50,274 nt of DNA from Acidimicrobiia bacterium (GCA_030431785.1 JAUIIM010000006.1:1-50274); one strand, 5' to 3'. Positions 18,419-27,960 are shown, numbered from the stretch's first letter. Program-made: numbers and translations. The notes: a model not told the origin generated them from the sequence alone.

Positions 18419-19336
18419 ATGCGGATGAACCGCAAAGGCGCCATTGGGGCGGCCGTGCTCGCGTTGGCCCTGTTGGCAACGGCGTGCGGGTCGGGTGATG
18501 GCGCAGACGCCGGAGACGGGCCGGACGTCGTGATCGGTGCGCAGGATTTCGGTGAGAGCTCGATCCTTGCTGAGATCTACAAGGGCGCCCTCGAAGCCAA
18601 CGGCTTCAACGCAAGTGTCCAGAGCGTCGGAGGATTCCGTGATCTGGAGCTCGGTGCGTTCGATTCAGGGGACATCAATCTGGCTCCGGAGTACGCAGCG
18701 TCGATGCTCGAGTTCTTGAATGGACAGGCGGGCGAAGCCTCGGGCGATGCCCAGGCAACCACCGATCTACTCAACGAACAATTGGCAGAGATCGGTCTTG
18801 TCGCACTCGATCCGTCGGATGCGATCGACACGAATGCGTTCGTGATCACGAGCGACACGGCATCGAGCCTTGGTATCGAGACGCTCAGCGATCTGGCCGC
18901 CAAGGGCGCAGACCTGACACTCGGTGGTCCCCCGGACTGCGAAACGAATCCGTTCTGCATGCCCGGCCTCGTGGATGTGTACGGCGTGGACTTCTCCGCG
19001 ACGTTCCAACCGCTCGACGCCGGACAGATCACGGTGCAGGCTCTTGAAGCGGGGTCGATCGACATCGCCATCCTCTTCTCGACGAGCGGCGTCATCGCTG
19101 ACCGCGGCTTCGTGCTGCTCGAGGACGATCAGAACATGCTCGCCGCCGACAACGTGCTTCCTGTGCTCACCGCTGAGCTCGAAGAGGCATATGGCAGCAC
19201 CATCACCGATGTGCTCAACGACGTCAGCGCAAAGCTGACCACCGCTGATCTGACGGCGATGAACAAGCGATTCGACATCGACAACGAGGATGCGGACGAA
19301 ATCGCCGCAGACTGGTTGGCAGACAACGGGTTCTAG
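18419..19336 (+). CDS. Osmoprotectant ABC transporter substrate-binding lipoprotein
   Basis: Lipobox LATACGSG; VVIGAQDFGESSILAEIYKGALEANGFNASVQSVGG...INLAPEYAASMLEFL; GGAAGGAG SD. Confidence 0.92.
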   Translation: MRMNRKGAIGAAVLALALLATACGSGDGADAGDGPDVVIGAQDFGESSILAEIYKGALEANGFNASVQSVGGFRDLELGAFDSGDINLAPEYAASMLEFLNGQAGEASGDAQATTDLLNEQLAEIGLVALDPSDAIDTNAFVITSDTASSLGIETLSDLAAKGADLTLGGPPDCETNPFCMPGLVDVYGVDFSATFQPLDAGQITVQALEAGSIDIAILFSTSGVIADRGFVLLEDDQNMLAADNVLPVLTAELEEAYGSTITDVLNDVSAKLTTADLTAMNKRFDIDNEDADEIAADWLADNGF

Positions 19337-19356
19337 CCCCGGTCCGATATCGACAC

Positions 19357-19394
19357 CACGTGTGGGCAGGTCCTTCGGGGCCTGCCCACACGTG
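19357..19394 (+). terminator. Long terminator-like hairpin with UUCG tetraloop
   Basis: CACGTGTGGGCAGG-tCC-TTCG-GGg-CCTGCCCACACGTG: 14 perfect bp plus 2 C-G pairs and a T-G closing on TTCG. Confidence 0.85.
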
Positions 19395-19428
19395 TATCGT
19401 TCGCTCAAACAGCCGGAGGGAAACAAGG

Positions 19429-19809
19429 ATGCGCATCGACAGACGGTCGCTACTCATCGGGCTCGTACTCATCGCAGCGACGGCATGTTCTTCAAGTTCC
19501 GAGTCGTCGACCACCACGTCGACCGAGGCCACTGCTACCTCCACGACCGAGGCTGCCTCGCGGGCCGACATCATCATCGACGGTTTCACCTTCGACCCTT
19601 CGACGTTCACCGTGTCCGTCGGCGACACCGTCACGTGGGAGAACGTCCAGGGTGTCGGTCATACGACCACAGCCGACGGGGGTGAATGGAACTCGGGTTC
19701 GTTATCGACAGGGGGAACGTTCTCCCACACGTTCGAGACCGCTGGTTCGTTCACGTACTTCTGCCAGATCCATCCTGCGATGGAAGGCACGATCGAAGTC
19801 CAGGGCTGA
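19429..19809 (+). CDS. Plastocyanin/cupredoxin-type copper-binding lipoprotein
   Basis: Lipobox AATACSSS; IDGFTFDPSTFTVSVGDTVTWENVQGVGHTTTADGG...FETAGSFTYFCQIHPAMEGTIEV (His/Cys/His/Met ligands). Confidence 0.9.
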   Translation: MRIDRRSLLIGLVLIAATACSSSSESSTTTSTEATATSTTEAASRADIIIDGFTFDPSTFTVSVGDTVTWENVQGVGHTTTADGGEWNSGSLSTGGTFSHTFETAGSFTYFCQIHPAMEGTIEVQG

Positions 19810-19839
19810 CCACGACGTCGCGGTCGACTGCTTCGGCGT

Positions 19840-21054
19840 TTACGACGGTTCCGTGAACCTCACGAAACGGCGCTTTCCGACCTGTACCGTGCGGTCCGCA
19901 ATCGAGACACGATCCACGTTCTCTTCGTCGATCCGGTGACCGTCGATCTTCACGGCGCCTTGTTTGATCATGCGGCGGCCCTCCCCGTTGCTTGCGACGA
20001 GTCCGGCTTCGGCCAACGCCCCGGGCACCCATACGGGATCTCCGTCAGGGAGAGGCGCCGTCGGAACCTCGTCGGGAGCAGCCTTGTCACGGAACACCTG
20101 GTCGAACGCGGCCTCTGCCTCCTGGCCGGACCCTGCACCGTGATACTTCTCGACGATCGATCGGGCCAGCTCGCGCTTGGTCTCCCCCGGATGGCGGGTT
20201 CCATCAGCGAGCGCGGCCTCGATCGCTTCGCTTTCGTCTCGGGTGCTCCCGGCAGCCAACCGGAACCATTGCGGCATCAGTTCGTCCGGTATCGACATCG
20301 TCTTCCCGAACATCTCGTCTGGGGTGTCCTTCACCGAGATGTAGTTGCCCAGCGACTGCGACATCTTCTTCACGCCGTCGGTGCCGACCAGCAGTGGAAC
20401 CGTGGCGACCGACTGGGGACCTTGCTCCGCGCGTTCCTGAAGGTCTCGCCCCATCAGCAGGTTCAAGAGCTGATCGTTTCCCCCGAGCTCGATGTCTGCA
20501 CGGACGGCGACCGAATCAGTTCCCTGGAGAAGCGGGTACATCAATTCGATCATGGAGATCGGTTCGTTCGCTTCCCACCGCTTGGAGAAATCATCCCGAT
20601 CCATCAGACGCGACAGGGTCACTCCCGCCGTCATCTCGAGGATGTCCGCCATGTCCATCGCACCGAGCCACTCGGAGTTGCGTCGGATCTCCAAGTTCTC
20701 TTCGAGGAGGAGTGTCTTGATGGTCGAGAGTGTCGATTCGATGTGGCCGTTGACTTCATCATCCGACAGGCGCCTGCGGGTTGCCGACTTGCCGCTCGGA
20801 TCGCCTACCTGTGCGGTGAAATCACCGATGATCAGCACGGCAATGTGCCCCATCTCCTGGAATCGGCGGAGCAGGTCGAAGACGACCGCCCACCCGAGTG
20901 TGACATCAGGAGCCGTGGGGTCCACCCCGAGCTTCACCCGAAGCGGTGTACCGGTTTCAACCGACGATTCGAGCTGCTCAAGAAGACGACCTTCGGGCAG
21001 CGCAACATCGATCGTCTGCGTCAGATACTCGAACTGTTCTTGCGCACTTGGCAT
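19840..21054 (-). CDS. tyrS: Tyrosyl-tRNA synthetase
   Basis: LRVKLGVDPTAPDVTLGWAVVFDLLRRFQEMGHIAVLIIGDFTAQVGDPSGKSATRR, KKMSQSLGN, S4-like C-terminus. Confidence 0.93.
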   Translation of the reverse strand: MPSAQEQFEYLTQTIDVALPEGRLLEQLESSVETGTPLRVKLGVDPTAPDVTLGWAVVFDLLRRFQEMGHIAVLIIGDFTAQVGDPSGKSATRRRLSDDEVNGHIESTLSTIKTLLLEENLEIRRNSEWLGAMDMADILEMTAGVTLSRLMDRDDFSKRWEANEPISMIELMYPLLQGTDSVAVRADIELGGNDQLLNLLMGRDLQERAEQGPQSVATVPLLVGTDGVKKMSQSLGNYISVKDTPDEMFGKTMSIPDELMPQWFRLAAGSTRDESEAIEAALADGTRHPGETKRELARSIVEKYHGAGSGQEAEAAFDQVFRDKAAPDEVPTAPLPDGDPVWVPGALAEAGLVASNGEGRRMIKQGAVKIDGHRIDEENVDRVSIADRTVQVGKRRFVRFTEPS

Positions 21055-21092
21055 GGGGCAGAGCGTAGGCGCTGCCGAGTCCGGAAGAGGTA

Positions 21093-22280
21093 TCAGGGGA
21101 CGGTTGCGAGGGCGGGGGCCTGAGCCGGGCGTGCATCATCCTGCGACGCCTCTCGGGCGGTTGGTGGCCGCCGGTGTCGACCGGGTGGCAGGAGTCTGCG
21201 CCGGTTGGCAGGCGATTCGGGATCGATCCGGAAGCCTCGGCCATGGATTGCAACGTGGTGGTGGTACCAGCAGAGTGTGGTCAGGTTGTCGGGATCGTGC
21301 GTCCCTCCTTCGCTCCATCGCTGGACGTGGTGCGGTTCGAGGCGGTAGCGACTCGAGCATCCGTCGACGGTGCACCCGTCATCCCGGAGGAGTATCGAAT
21401 CTCGGATCGCCGGTGGGATGGCTCGCGTCGCCGACGTAGCAGCGACCGGTCGGTCGGCGTCCATGCCGACGACCCGCACTGTGCCGTTGCACAAGATCCC
21501 CTCCAGCACGTTGGGACCGATCGTCGGTCCAAAGGGAATCGTGGCTGTGTGTGAATCGCTGTCGGTGGTGCGGGCATCTACGAAGACGGTGGCGTGTGTG
21601 GCTGCCTCGGCGGACGCATGCGATCCTTCGTGTTCTGCTTTGCCGATCGGGGATTCCTGCAAGGCCATCACCAGTGCATCTGCTTGACGCTGTGCCCTGC
21701 TCGCCGTCTCGCCTGACGGGAGCCTCCGTAGCGCATCCGCACTGCTGCTCAAGGCCTTGTCAACGATCGCCCCCATCGCTCCAGACAGACGACCCGACAC
21801 TGTCCACGCCGATTCGTCGAGCGTCGGTTGAAGCTTCAAATACCGCTCCTCGAACGCTCGCTGCTCGTCGACTGGACCGGTCCTCCGACGCTTCCCGGTC
21901 ATCTTTCGCACATCCTCGAGGTTCATGTGTCGGGTCCCGCGGGCACGATCGGCATCCAATCCAGTATCCATCAAGCGGTGCGTCGCCACCGCGCGGTCAA
22001 AGGTGTCCCGATCGGCGAGGTCTGCCTGGATAGCTGCTCCCTCGCCGGTGCACTTGCGTCCGGCAACCGACAGTGCTCTGGCCGTGTCCCGGGAGACATC
22101 AAGATGGGACTGAAGCCACTCGGTCATCGTGCGGGATGCGTCTGAGCGATGGGCGTGCATCTTGTCCAGTTCATTCACGAGCACGGCCTGCCATGCTCGC
22201 AGCTCGCCGATCTTCCGCTCGATCCGAATCAAGCGAGATTCGATCTCATCGATATGTCTCAGTGCAGTTGACCCGTTCAT
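21093..22280 (-). CDS. DUF222/13E12-family HNH endonuclease domain protein
   Basis: DUF222-like N-terminus; CTVDGCSSRYRLEPHHVQRWSEGGTHDPDNLTTLCWYHHHVAIHGRGFRI HNH motif. Confidence 0.9.
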   Translation of the reverse strand: MNGSTALRHIDEIESRLIRIERKIGELRAWQAVLVNELDKMHAHRSDASRTMTEWLQSHLDVSRDTARALSVAGRKCTGEGAAIQADLADRDTFDRAVATHRLMDTGLDADRARGTRHMNLEDVRKMTGKRRRTGPVDEQRAFEERYLKLQPTLDESAWTVSGRLSGAMGAIVDKALSSSADALRRLPSGETASRAQRQADALVMALQESPIGKAEHEGSHASAEAATHATVFVDARTTDSDSHTATIPFGPTIGPNVLEGILCNGTVRVVGMDADRPVAATSATRAIPPAIRDSILLRDDGCTVDGCSSRYRLEPHHVQRWSEGGTHDPDNLTTLCWYHHHVAIHGRGFRIDPESPANRRRLLPPGRHRRPPTAREASQDDARPAQAPALATVP

Positions 22281-22351
22281 TGCGACAACGTATCAGCCGG
22301 GTACGACAGATTCGGACGACATCCGATCCCCGAGATCCGATCTCCGTGGTG

Positions 22352-22897
22352 CTACGAGCCGGCGACGAATCGCCACGGACGGTCGACGGCTTTCGAGATC
22401 CCGATGCGTGGGGTCGCAAGGATCGATGCGGGACCTTTGCCTGACTCAAGCCCGATTAGGTCGCCATCGATGGGATGCCCGGAATGGGCTGTCGTGAGTC
22501 CCAGCGCTTGCCCGAGCTTCCCGGGTCCGTCTGTGAGGTTGTTCGCTCTCCCCCGCCGGCGCTCCATGACGTCGGCACCTTCAACCGGAATACCTCCGCG
22601 CAGCAACACGGCCTGCGCCTCCCCTGGCGGTCCGGTGACGATGTTCACGCAGAAGTGGACGCCGTAGGACAGGTACACATAAATGACACCCGCGGACTCG
22701 AACATCGGTCGCGTCCGTTCCGTCATCCCCCGATACGCATGGGAGGCCGGATCGTCCGCTCCCATGTACGCCTCGACCTCCGTGAGGCGAACCGTCGTGG
22801 TCTCGCCGCCAATCGTCGTAGTGAAGCGTGCTCCGAGCAGCCGAGGGGCGACTTCCAGAGCGGGACGGGTCAGTAGCTTGCGACTAGTGGCGTTCAT
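22352..22897 (-). CDS. mpg: 3-methyladenine DNA glycosylase (MPG/AAG family)
   Basis: ARLLGARFTTTIGGETTTVRLTEVEAYMGADDPASHAYRGMTERTRPMFESAGVIYVYLSYGVHFCVNIV. Confidence 0.92.
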   Translation of the reverse strand: MNATSRKLLTRPALEVAPRLLGARFTTTIGGETTTVRLTEVEAYMGADDPASHAYRGMTERTRPMFESAGVIYVYLSYGVHFCVNIVTGPPGEAQAVLLRGGIPVEGADVMERRRGRANNLTDGPGKLGQALGLTTAHSGHPIDGDLIGLESGKGPASILATPRIGISKAVDRPWRFVAGS

Positions 22898-22947
22898 CGG
22901 CCAAGGATGCCACCAGCGTCGTAGGTACGTCTGATCTCGACGGTAAG

Positions 22948-23734
22948 TCAGACCCCGGGGGTCGCGACGACGTACTGGAAGGCGTTGTGTTCCAAGCGGA
23001 CGCCACCCAAGTCAGTCGTGAAGTCCGAGACCGCTGCCAATACCGCCCTCTTGAGTGCTTCTTCACCGACGAGCTCCTTGGCGGCCTGCGGTGGACCACC
23101 GGAGACCACCCCTCGCCAGAACGTCTCGATGTCGTCATACACGAAGGGCACATCGACTTCACCGCGATCCACGACGCGCAGACCTGCTTGTTCCACCAGC
23201 CCCTCGAGCACCCCTTCACCGGACAGGCCGAACGGCCCGTCGCCCGACGGAGGCACGGGCAATGAGTCCCGGAACGCGTCGAACACCACTCGGAAGTCGA
23301 CTCGCTCCGCGGCGCCGAACAAGCCCACGGCAATGCGGGCTCCCGGTGCGGACACCCGCTTGAGCTCCTTCAATGCCGCAATCCGATCCTCCGCGTACTG
23401 GATCGAGTTCGCAGCAACGACCGCATCGAACGATCCGTCGGCGAACGGGAGCTCTTGGAGGTCGCCAACACGGAAGTCACCGTCAGGCACCCTCTTGGGC
23501 GATGTCGATCAGTGGACCTGACGCATCCAGACCGCTGACTACCGCCCCTTGGCGCTCAGCGAGAAGGCTGGCGAATCCGCCCCCACATCCAGCGTCGAAG
23601 AACCGGACGCCCTCGGCTACCCGTACCGCGGTCAGCAGTGCCTCGAAGAACGGAGCGTGTTGGGCTTCCTGCACATGGGCCCAATCCTCCGCAGCGCGAC
23701 CCCACAGCTCCCCCTGGACCTCCGCTGAACCCAT
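22948..23734 (-). pseudogene. SAM-dependent class I methyltransferase split into two frames (23483-23734 and 22948-23490)
   Basis: ORF1 carries FFDAGCGGGFASLLAERQGAVVSGLDAS then stops; ORF2 resumes the fold with DLQELPFADGSFDAVVAANSIQYAED in another frame; 1-nt frame change at CAAGAGGGTGCCTGA. Confidence 0.65.
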
Positions 23735-23909
23735 GCACGCACCCTTTCGTCAGGGGCGTCAAGACCGATCAGCCCGAGGATCGACACCATACGGTTATCG
23801 GTCAGGCAATGAGGCACCCCGACCTGTTCGCCGGGTGCACCCATTGCACACCCACGGTCGGTCTGCTCTACTACCGGTACGCCGTGCTGCGCCGTCGGAG
23901 GAGTTCATC

Positions 23910-24488
23910 GTGCAGACATTCGACAAGGACGCGTTCATCGCCGATTGTCTGACCGCCGTGCGCACCGGCGATGGGCAAAGAGAAGTCAAGGAGATCGTGT
24001 CACGGGCTGTCGCTGATCCGAGGGGCATCGAGTCTGAGGTTCGACCGCATACCGAGAGTCCGATGATGACGATCTGGCACCGCTCAGAGGAGTTGACCGC
24101 CCTTCACATCGTCTGGCCACCGGAAGTGGATCTCTTCGCCCATGATCACAACATGTGGGCCGTCATCGGGATCTACGGTGGGCAAGAAGACAACCAGTTC
24201 TACCAACGCCTGCCCGACGGCAACATCGCACCGCATACCGGCAAGTCCCTCCTCGCAAACGACGTGGTCTCGCTCGGAGGCAGCGTCGTCCATTCGGTCC
24301 GGAATCCCACGAGACAGTGGACGGCAGCACTCCACGTCTACGGCGGAGAGTTCTTCACGACACCCCGGACGATGTGGGACAAGAAGACCCTCGAACCGCT
24401 GCCCCTGGACATCGACTTCATCCGCGAGAACCTCGAAGCGGCTGCCGCGTCCGCCCGTGATGCCACGACACCCGGTGAACGCCCGTAG
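23910..24488 (+). CDS. Cupin-fold metalloenzyme, cysteine-dioxygenase-like
   Basis: GTG start with CGGAGGAG SD; DLFAHDHNMWAVIGIYGG (HxH) and VVHSVRNPTRQWTAALHVYGG (His). Confidence 0.65.
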   Translation: MQTFDKDAFIADCLTAVRTGDGQREVKEIVSRAVADPRGIESEVRPHTESPMMTIWHRSEELTALHIVWPPEVDLFAHDHNMWAVIGIYGGQEDNQFYQRLPDGNIAPHTGKSLLANDVVSLGGSVVHSVRNPTRQWTAALHVYGGEFFTTPRTMWDKKTLEPLPLDIDFIRENLEAAAASARDATTPGERP

Positions 24489-24502
24489 GGAGAGTGTCCC
24501 TA
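24486..24502. terminator. Short hairpin shared by the convergent cupin and pheT stop codons
   Basis: TAGGGA-gagtg-TCCCTA: left arm contains the cupin TAG, right arm contains the pheT TAG (reverse). Confidence 0.4.
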
Positions 24503-26881
24503 GAGCTCCCCGCGGAGTTCTCCTGCGACGTCAGACGACACCGCCGCTGCGATCGAGCGTCGCACCTCTCCGGCCTCTTCGTCGGTGAGCGTTCGATCGG
24601 GTGCACGCAATGCAAACCGCAGTGCGATCGACTTCTTGCCTTCTCCCACGGATGCCCCGCTGAAGACGTCGAACACATCGACAGACTCGACGAACTCTCC
24701 GCCACCCTGCGTCGCAGAGGCAAGCACCTCGGCAGCGGGTACCGATGCATCGACCGTGAACGCCATGTCGAAGATCACCGGCGGGAATGGACTGGGCGTG
24801 CGATAGGTCCAAGGATCGCGCGGCATCGTGAGGAGTCCGAGGTCGATCTCGGCAGCCACGACACGCCCCGTCAGGCCGAACGTCTCGGTCACCCTGGGGT
24901 GGATCTCTCCGACGACACCGATCGCGGTGCCGGCGACCATCACGTCGGCGCATCGTCCCGGGTGGAACATGGGTTCGGTCGTCTGTTGGACGGCGACGTC
25001 CCGGAGGGCGAGCGCATCGGCGACCGTCTGCCAGATCCCGGTGCCGTCGAAGATGTCGTACTCACCACCCTCATGGGTCCCAGCGAGAAGGAACCCGAGG
25101 CGTTCCGGTTGATGCGGGAGTTTCCCTTCTCCCGGCAGGAAGACCCGTCCGATCTCGAAGAGGCGCGCATCGGTGTTGCGGCGACCGAGGGCTGACTCCG
25201 CTGCCTTGAGCAGGCCAGGGAGCAACGTCGTCCGCATGACACCTTCCGTGTCGTTGAGCGGATTCGTCACCGCAATCGCAGACGTCACCGGGTGCCCTTC
25301 CGCGACACCGAGGCGTTCGATGTCGGATTCGCCGATGAACGAGAAGGTCATCGTCTGATAGAGCCCAGCCCCGACGAGCACTTCCCGGAGGAGCCGCATG
25401 CGGCGTTCCTGCATGGGTAGACCCACCCCGACGCCCTGTGGCACCGAATCGGGGATGTCGTCGAACCCGTGGAGACGGGCGATCTCTTCGACGATATCGA
25501 TGGGCCGCTGGACGTCAGGGCGTCGCGTGGGAACGGTCACCGTCAGAGGATCCGAACCCGACACGCCGAAGCCCATCCGTTCCAGGAAGTCAGCTGTGGT
25601 GTCGCCGTCGAGGTCGACGCCGAGTGTCCGAGCGGTTGCGGACAACGGATACGTCACTTCCCATGGCTGTGTGTCTGCAGGATTGACGTCGACGGGATTT
25701 GGTGCCGCGACGCCTCCGGCATGTGCGACCAGCAACTGTGCGACCCGATCAGCAGCACTCGGACAGAACGACGGGTCTGCACCGCGCTCGAATCGAGCAG
25801 ACGCCTCACTCCGCAGCCCGAGACGTTTGGAGGTCGCAAGGATCGTCGGAGGATCCCAATATGCCGCTTCGATGAACACTTCCGTGGTCGATTCCGACAC
25901 CTCGGTGGACGCTCCACCCATGACTCCGCCGATTGCAACGGCATCGGAGCCGTCCGTCACGACCAGGTCGGTCGAACGGAGGGCTCGTTGGACGTCATCG
26001 AGGGTGATGATCTCCTCACCGTCGTCTGCAAGGCGCACGGAGATCGTGTCGCCCAGCTTCTCCACATCGAATGCGTGGGTGGGATACCCGTACTCCATCA
26101 TGGCGTAATTGGACGCATCGACGACGTTCGAGATGGGTCGGACGCCGGCCTGCGTGAGCCGCCATCGGATCTGATGTGGGGAGGATCCGACGGTGACACC
26201 CCGCACCATGCGACCGCTGAACCGCCCACACAGATCCGGTGCCTCGATAGAGACGGTCACCGGGTTGTCCTCCCCGCCGGTTTCCAACGAGAAGTCCGGT
26301 TCCCGAAGGTCGGTCTGATAGAGCGCTGCCAGATCGCGAGCGAGTCCGTAGACCGAAAGACAATCCGGTCGGTTCGGCGTCACATTGACCTCATAGAAGA
26401 CATCCGGCAATCCGACGATCTCAGCGAAGTCCGCACCGAGGCGTTCGGCGGCTTCCGGATAGTCGTCGTTGAGCACCATGATCCCGTCCGCTTCGTCACC
26501 GAGACCGAGCTCGATCTCCGAGCAGATCATGCCGTTGGACGTGACCCCGCGGATTTCGCGGCGCGTGATCTCAAAACCCTCCCCCAACACGGCGCCGGGT
26601 ACCGCGACAGGCACAACCGCGCCGGCCTCGAAGTTCCACGCCCCACAGATGATCTCCAGCGTCTCATCCCCGACGTCGACCTTGGTGAGACGCACCTTGT
26701 CGGCGTTGGGGTGTGGTGTCACCTCAAGAAGGCGCCCGACGACGACACCGCGGAACTCGGGCTCGATGAGGTGCCAGGTCTCGATCTCGTGCCCGAGACT
26801 CTCGAAGTCGCGGACCAACTCAGCAGGGTCCTCGGTCGGGATATCGACGAACTCGTCAAGCCAGCTGCGTGTCAGCTTCAT
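24500..26881 (-). CDS. pheT: Phenylalanyl-tRNA synthetase beta subunit
   Basis: 793 aa; MKLTRSWLDEFVDIPTEDPAELVRDFESLGHEIE..., tRNA-binding domain, B5 and FDX-ACB-like C-terminus. Confidence 0.95.
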   Translation of the reverse strand: MKLTRSWLDEFVDIPTEDPAELVRDFESLGHEIETWHLIEPEFRGVVVGRLLEVTPHPNADKVRLTKVDVGDETLEIICGAWNFEAGAVVPVAVPGAVLGEGFEITRREIRGVTSNGMICSEIELGLGDEADGIMVLNDDYPEAAERLGADFAEIVGLPDVFYEVNVTPNRPDCLSVYGLARDLAALYQTDLREPDFSLETGGEDNPVTVSIEAPDLCGRFSGRMVRGVTVGSSPHQIRWRLTQAGVRPISNVVDASNYAMMEYGYPTHAFDVEKLGDTISVRLADDGEEIITLDDVQRALRSTDLVVTDGSDAVAIGGVMGGASTEVSESTTEVFIEAAYWDPPTILATSKRLGLRSEASARFERGADPSFCPSAADRVAQLLVAHAGGVAAPNPVDVNPADTQPWEVTYPLSATARTLGVDLDGDTTADFLERMGFGVSGSDPLTVTVPTRRPDVQRPIDIVEEIARLHGFDDIPDSVPQGVGVGLPMQERRMRLLREVLVGAGLYQTMTFSFIGESDIERLGVAEGHPVTSAIAVTNPLNDTEGVMRTTLLPGLLKAAESALGRRNTDARLFEIGRVFLPGEGKLPHQPERLGFLLAGTHEGGEYDIFDGTGIWQTVADALALRDVAVQQTTEPMFHPGRCADVMVAGTAIGVVGEIHPRVTETFGLTGRVVAAEIDLGLLTMPRDPWTYRTPSPFPPVIFDMAFTVDASVPAAEVLASATQGGGEFVESVDVFDVFSGASVGEGKKSIALRFALRAPDRTLTDEEAGEVRRSIAAAVSSDVAGELRGEL

Positions 26882-27903
26882 TTGTACTGCTCCAACACTC
26901 GACGATCGGAATCCAGCAATGTCCGCAGATCGGTGATCCCGTGCCGCACCATCGCCATCCGTTCCACGCCCATCCCGAACGCAAAGCCGGTGACCGCGTC
27001 CGGGTCGTATCCGACATGCTCGAAGACCGCCGGGTTCACCATCCCGCAGCCGAGTAGTTCGATCCAGCGACCGTTGGTGTAGGCGTGCATCTCGGCGGAC
27101 GGTTCGGTGAACGGGAAGTAGTGCGGGATGAACTTGACCTCGGTACCGGGGCCGAAGAACTCTTTGGCGAAATGCGCAAGCGTTCCCTTCAGGTCACCAA
27201 GGGTGATCCCGTCGTCGACGGCCAATCCTTCGATCTGGTGGAAGACGGGGGCATGCGTGGCATCGACAGCATCAGCTCGGAACACCCGTCCGGGGACGAC
27301 CACATACGCAGGCGGTTGGTGTTCTTCCATGTACCGCGCCTGCATCGGGGACGTATGGGTCCTCAACAAGACTTCTTCGGCTTCGTCCCCGTAGTCGAGG
27401 TACAGCGTGTCACTCTCGAGGCGGGATGGATGCGTCTCCGGGATGTTCAGCGCATCGAAGTTGTAGAAGGCAGTCTCTGCCTCCGGTCCCGATGCCACGT
27501 CGTATCCGAGTGCGACGAAGATGTCCACGATCTCGTCCATCGTGGACTGGATCACATGGTGTGTCCCGCGCAAGGGTGCCTTGCCCGGCAGCGTGACGTC
27601 GACCGCATCGTTCGCCAATGCGGCGTCGCGTTCCGCCGACGCCAGGGCCGACTTCCGTTCGTCAAGCGCCGCCTGGATCGAGACTGCCACATCGTTGATC
27701 GCCTTCCCCGTTGCACCCCGCTCTTTCGGGTCCTCGATCGAACCAAGCGACCGACGAGCCGCGGCGACGAGCGAGGCACGGCCGACCAGCTGGGTTTCAA
27801 GGTCACTCAACTCATCAGTCGACGACGTCGCGGCAATCCTCTCCGGTGCGCCGGCGGCGAGCTGTCGTAGCTCTTCGAGGTCGGGGGGTGGTTGCTCTGA
27901 CAT
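26878..27903 (-). CDS. pheS: Phenylalanyl-tRNA synthetase alpha subunit
   Basis: GTHHVIQSTMDEIVDIFVALGYDVASGPEAETAFYNFDALNIPETHPSR; ATG at 27903 preferred over track start at 27954; ATGA overlap with pheT. Confidence 0.95.
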   Translation of the reverse strand: MSEQPPPDLEELRQLAAGAPERIAATSSTDELSDLETQLVGRASLVAAARRSLGSIEDPKERGATGKAINDVAVSIQAALDERKSALASAERDAALANDAVDVTLPGKAPLRGTHHVIQSTMDEIVDIFVALGYDVASGPEAETAFYNFDALNIPETHPSRLESDTLYLDYGDEAEEVLLRTHTSPMQARYMEEHQPPAYVVVPGRVFRADAVDATHAPVFHQIEGLAVDDGITLGDLKGTLAHFAKEFFGPGTEVKFIPHYFPFTEPSAEMHAYTNGRWIELLGCGMVNPAVFEHVGYDPDAVTGFAFGMGVERMAMVRHGITDLRTLLDSDRRVLEQYK

Positions 27904-27960
27904 GACGTTCGGTCCTTGGTGTTCGTGCTGGTGGGTCTTCCGGGAGTGCTCCATGAGGAA

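Noticed and set aside
22293-22351. Repeated ATCCGATC/GATCCGATCTCCG segments before the HNH gene
   Set aside because: Short, imperfect and in GATC-rich DNA; not distinguishable from base composition by eye.
25469-27082. 537-aa plus-strand ORF opposite pheT/pheS
   Set aside because: Very long but fully antisense to pheST; spans the pheS-pheT junction and shows no family resemblance.
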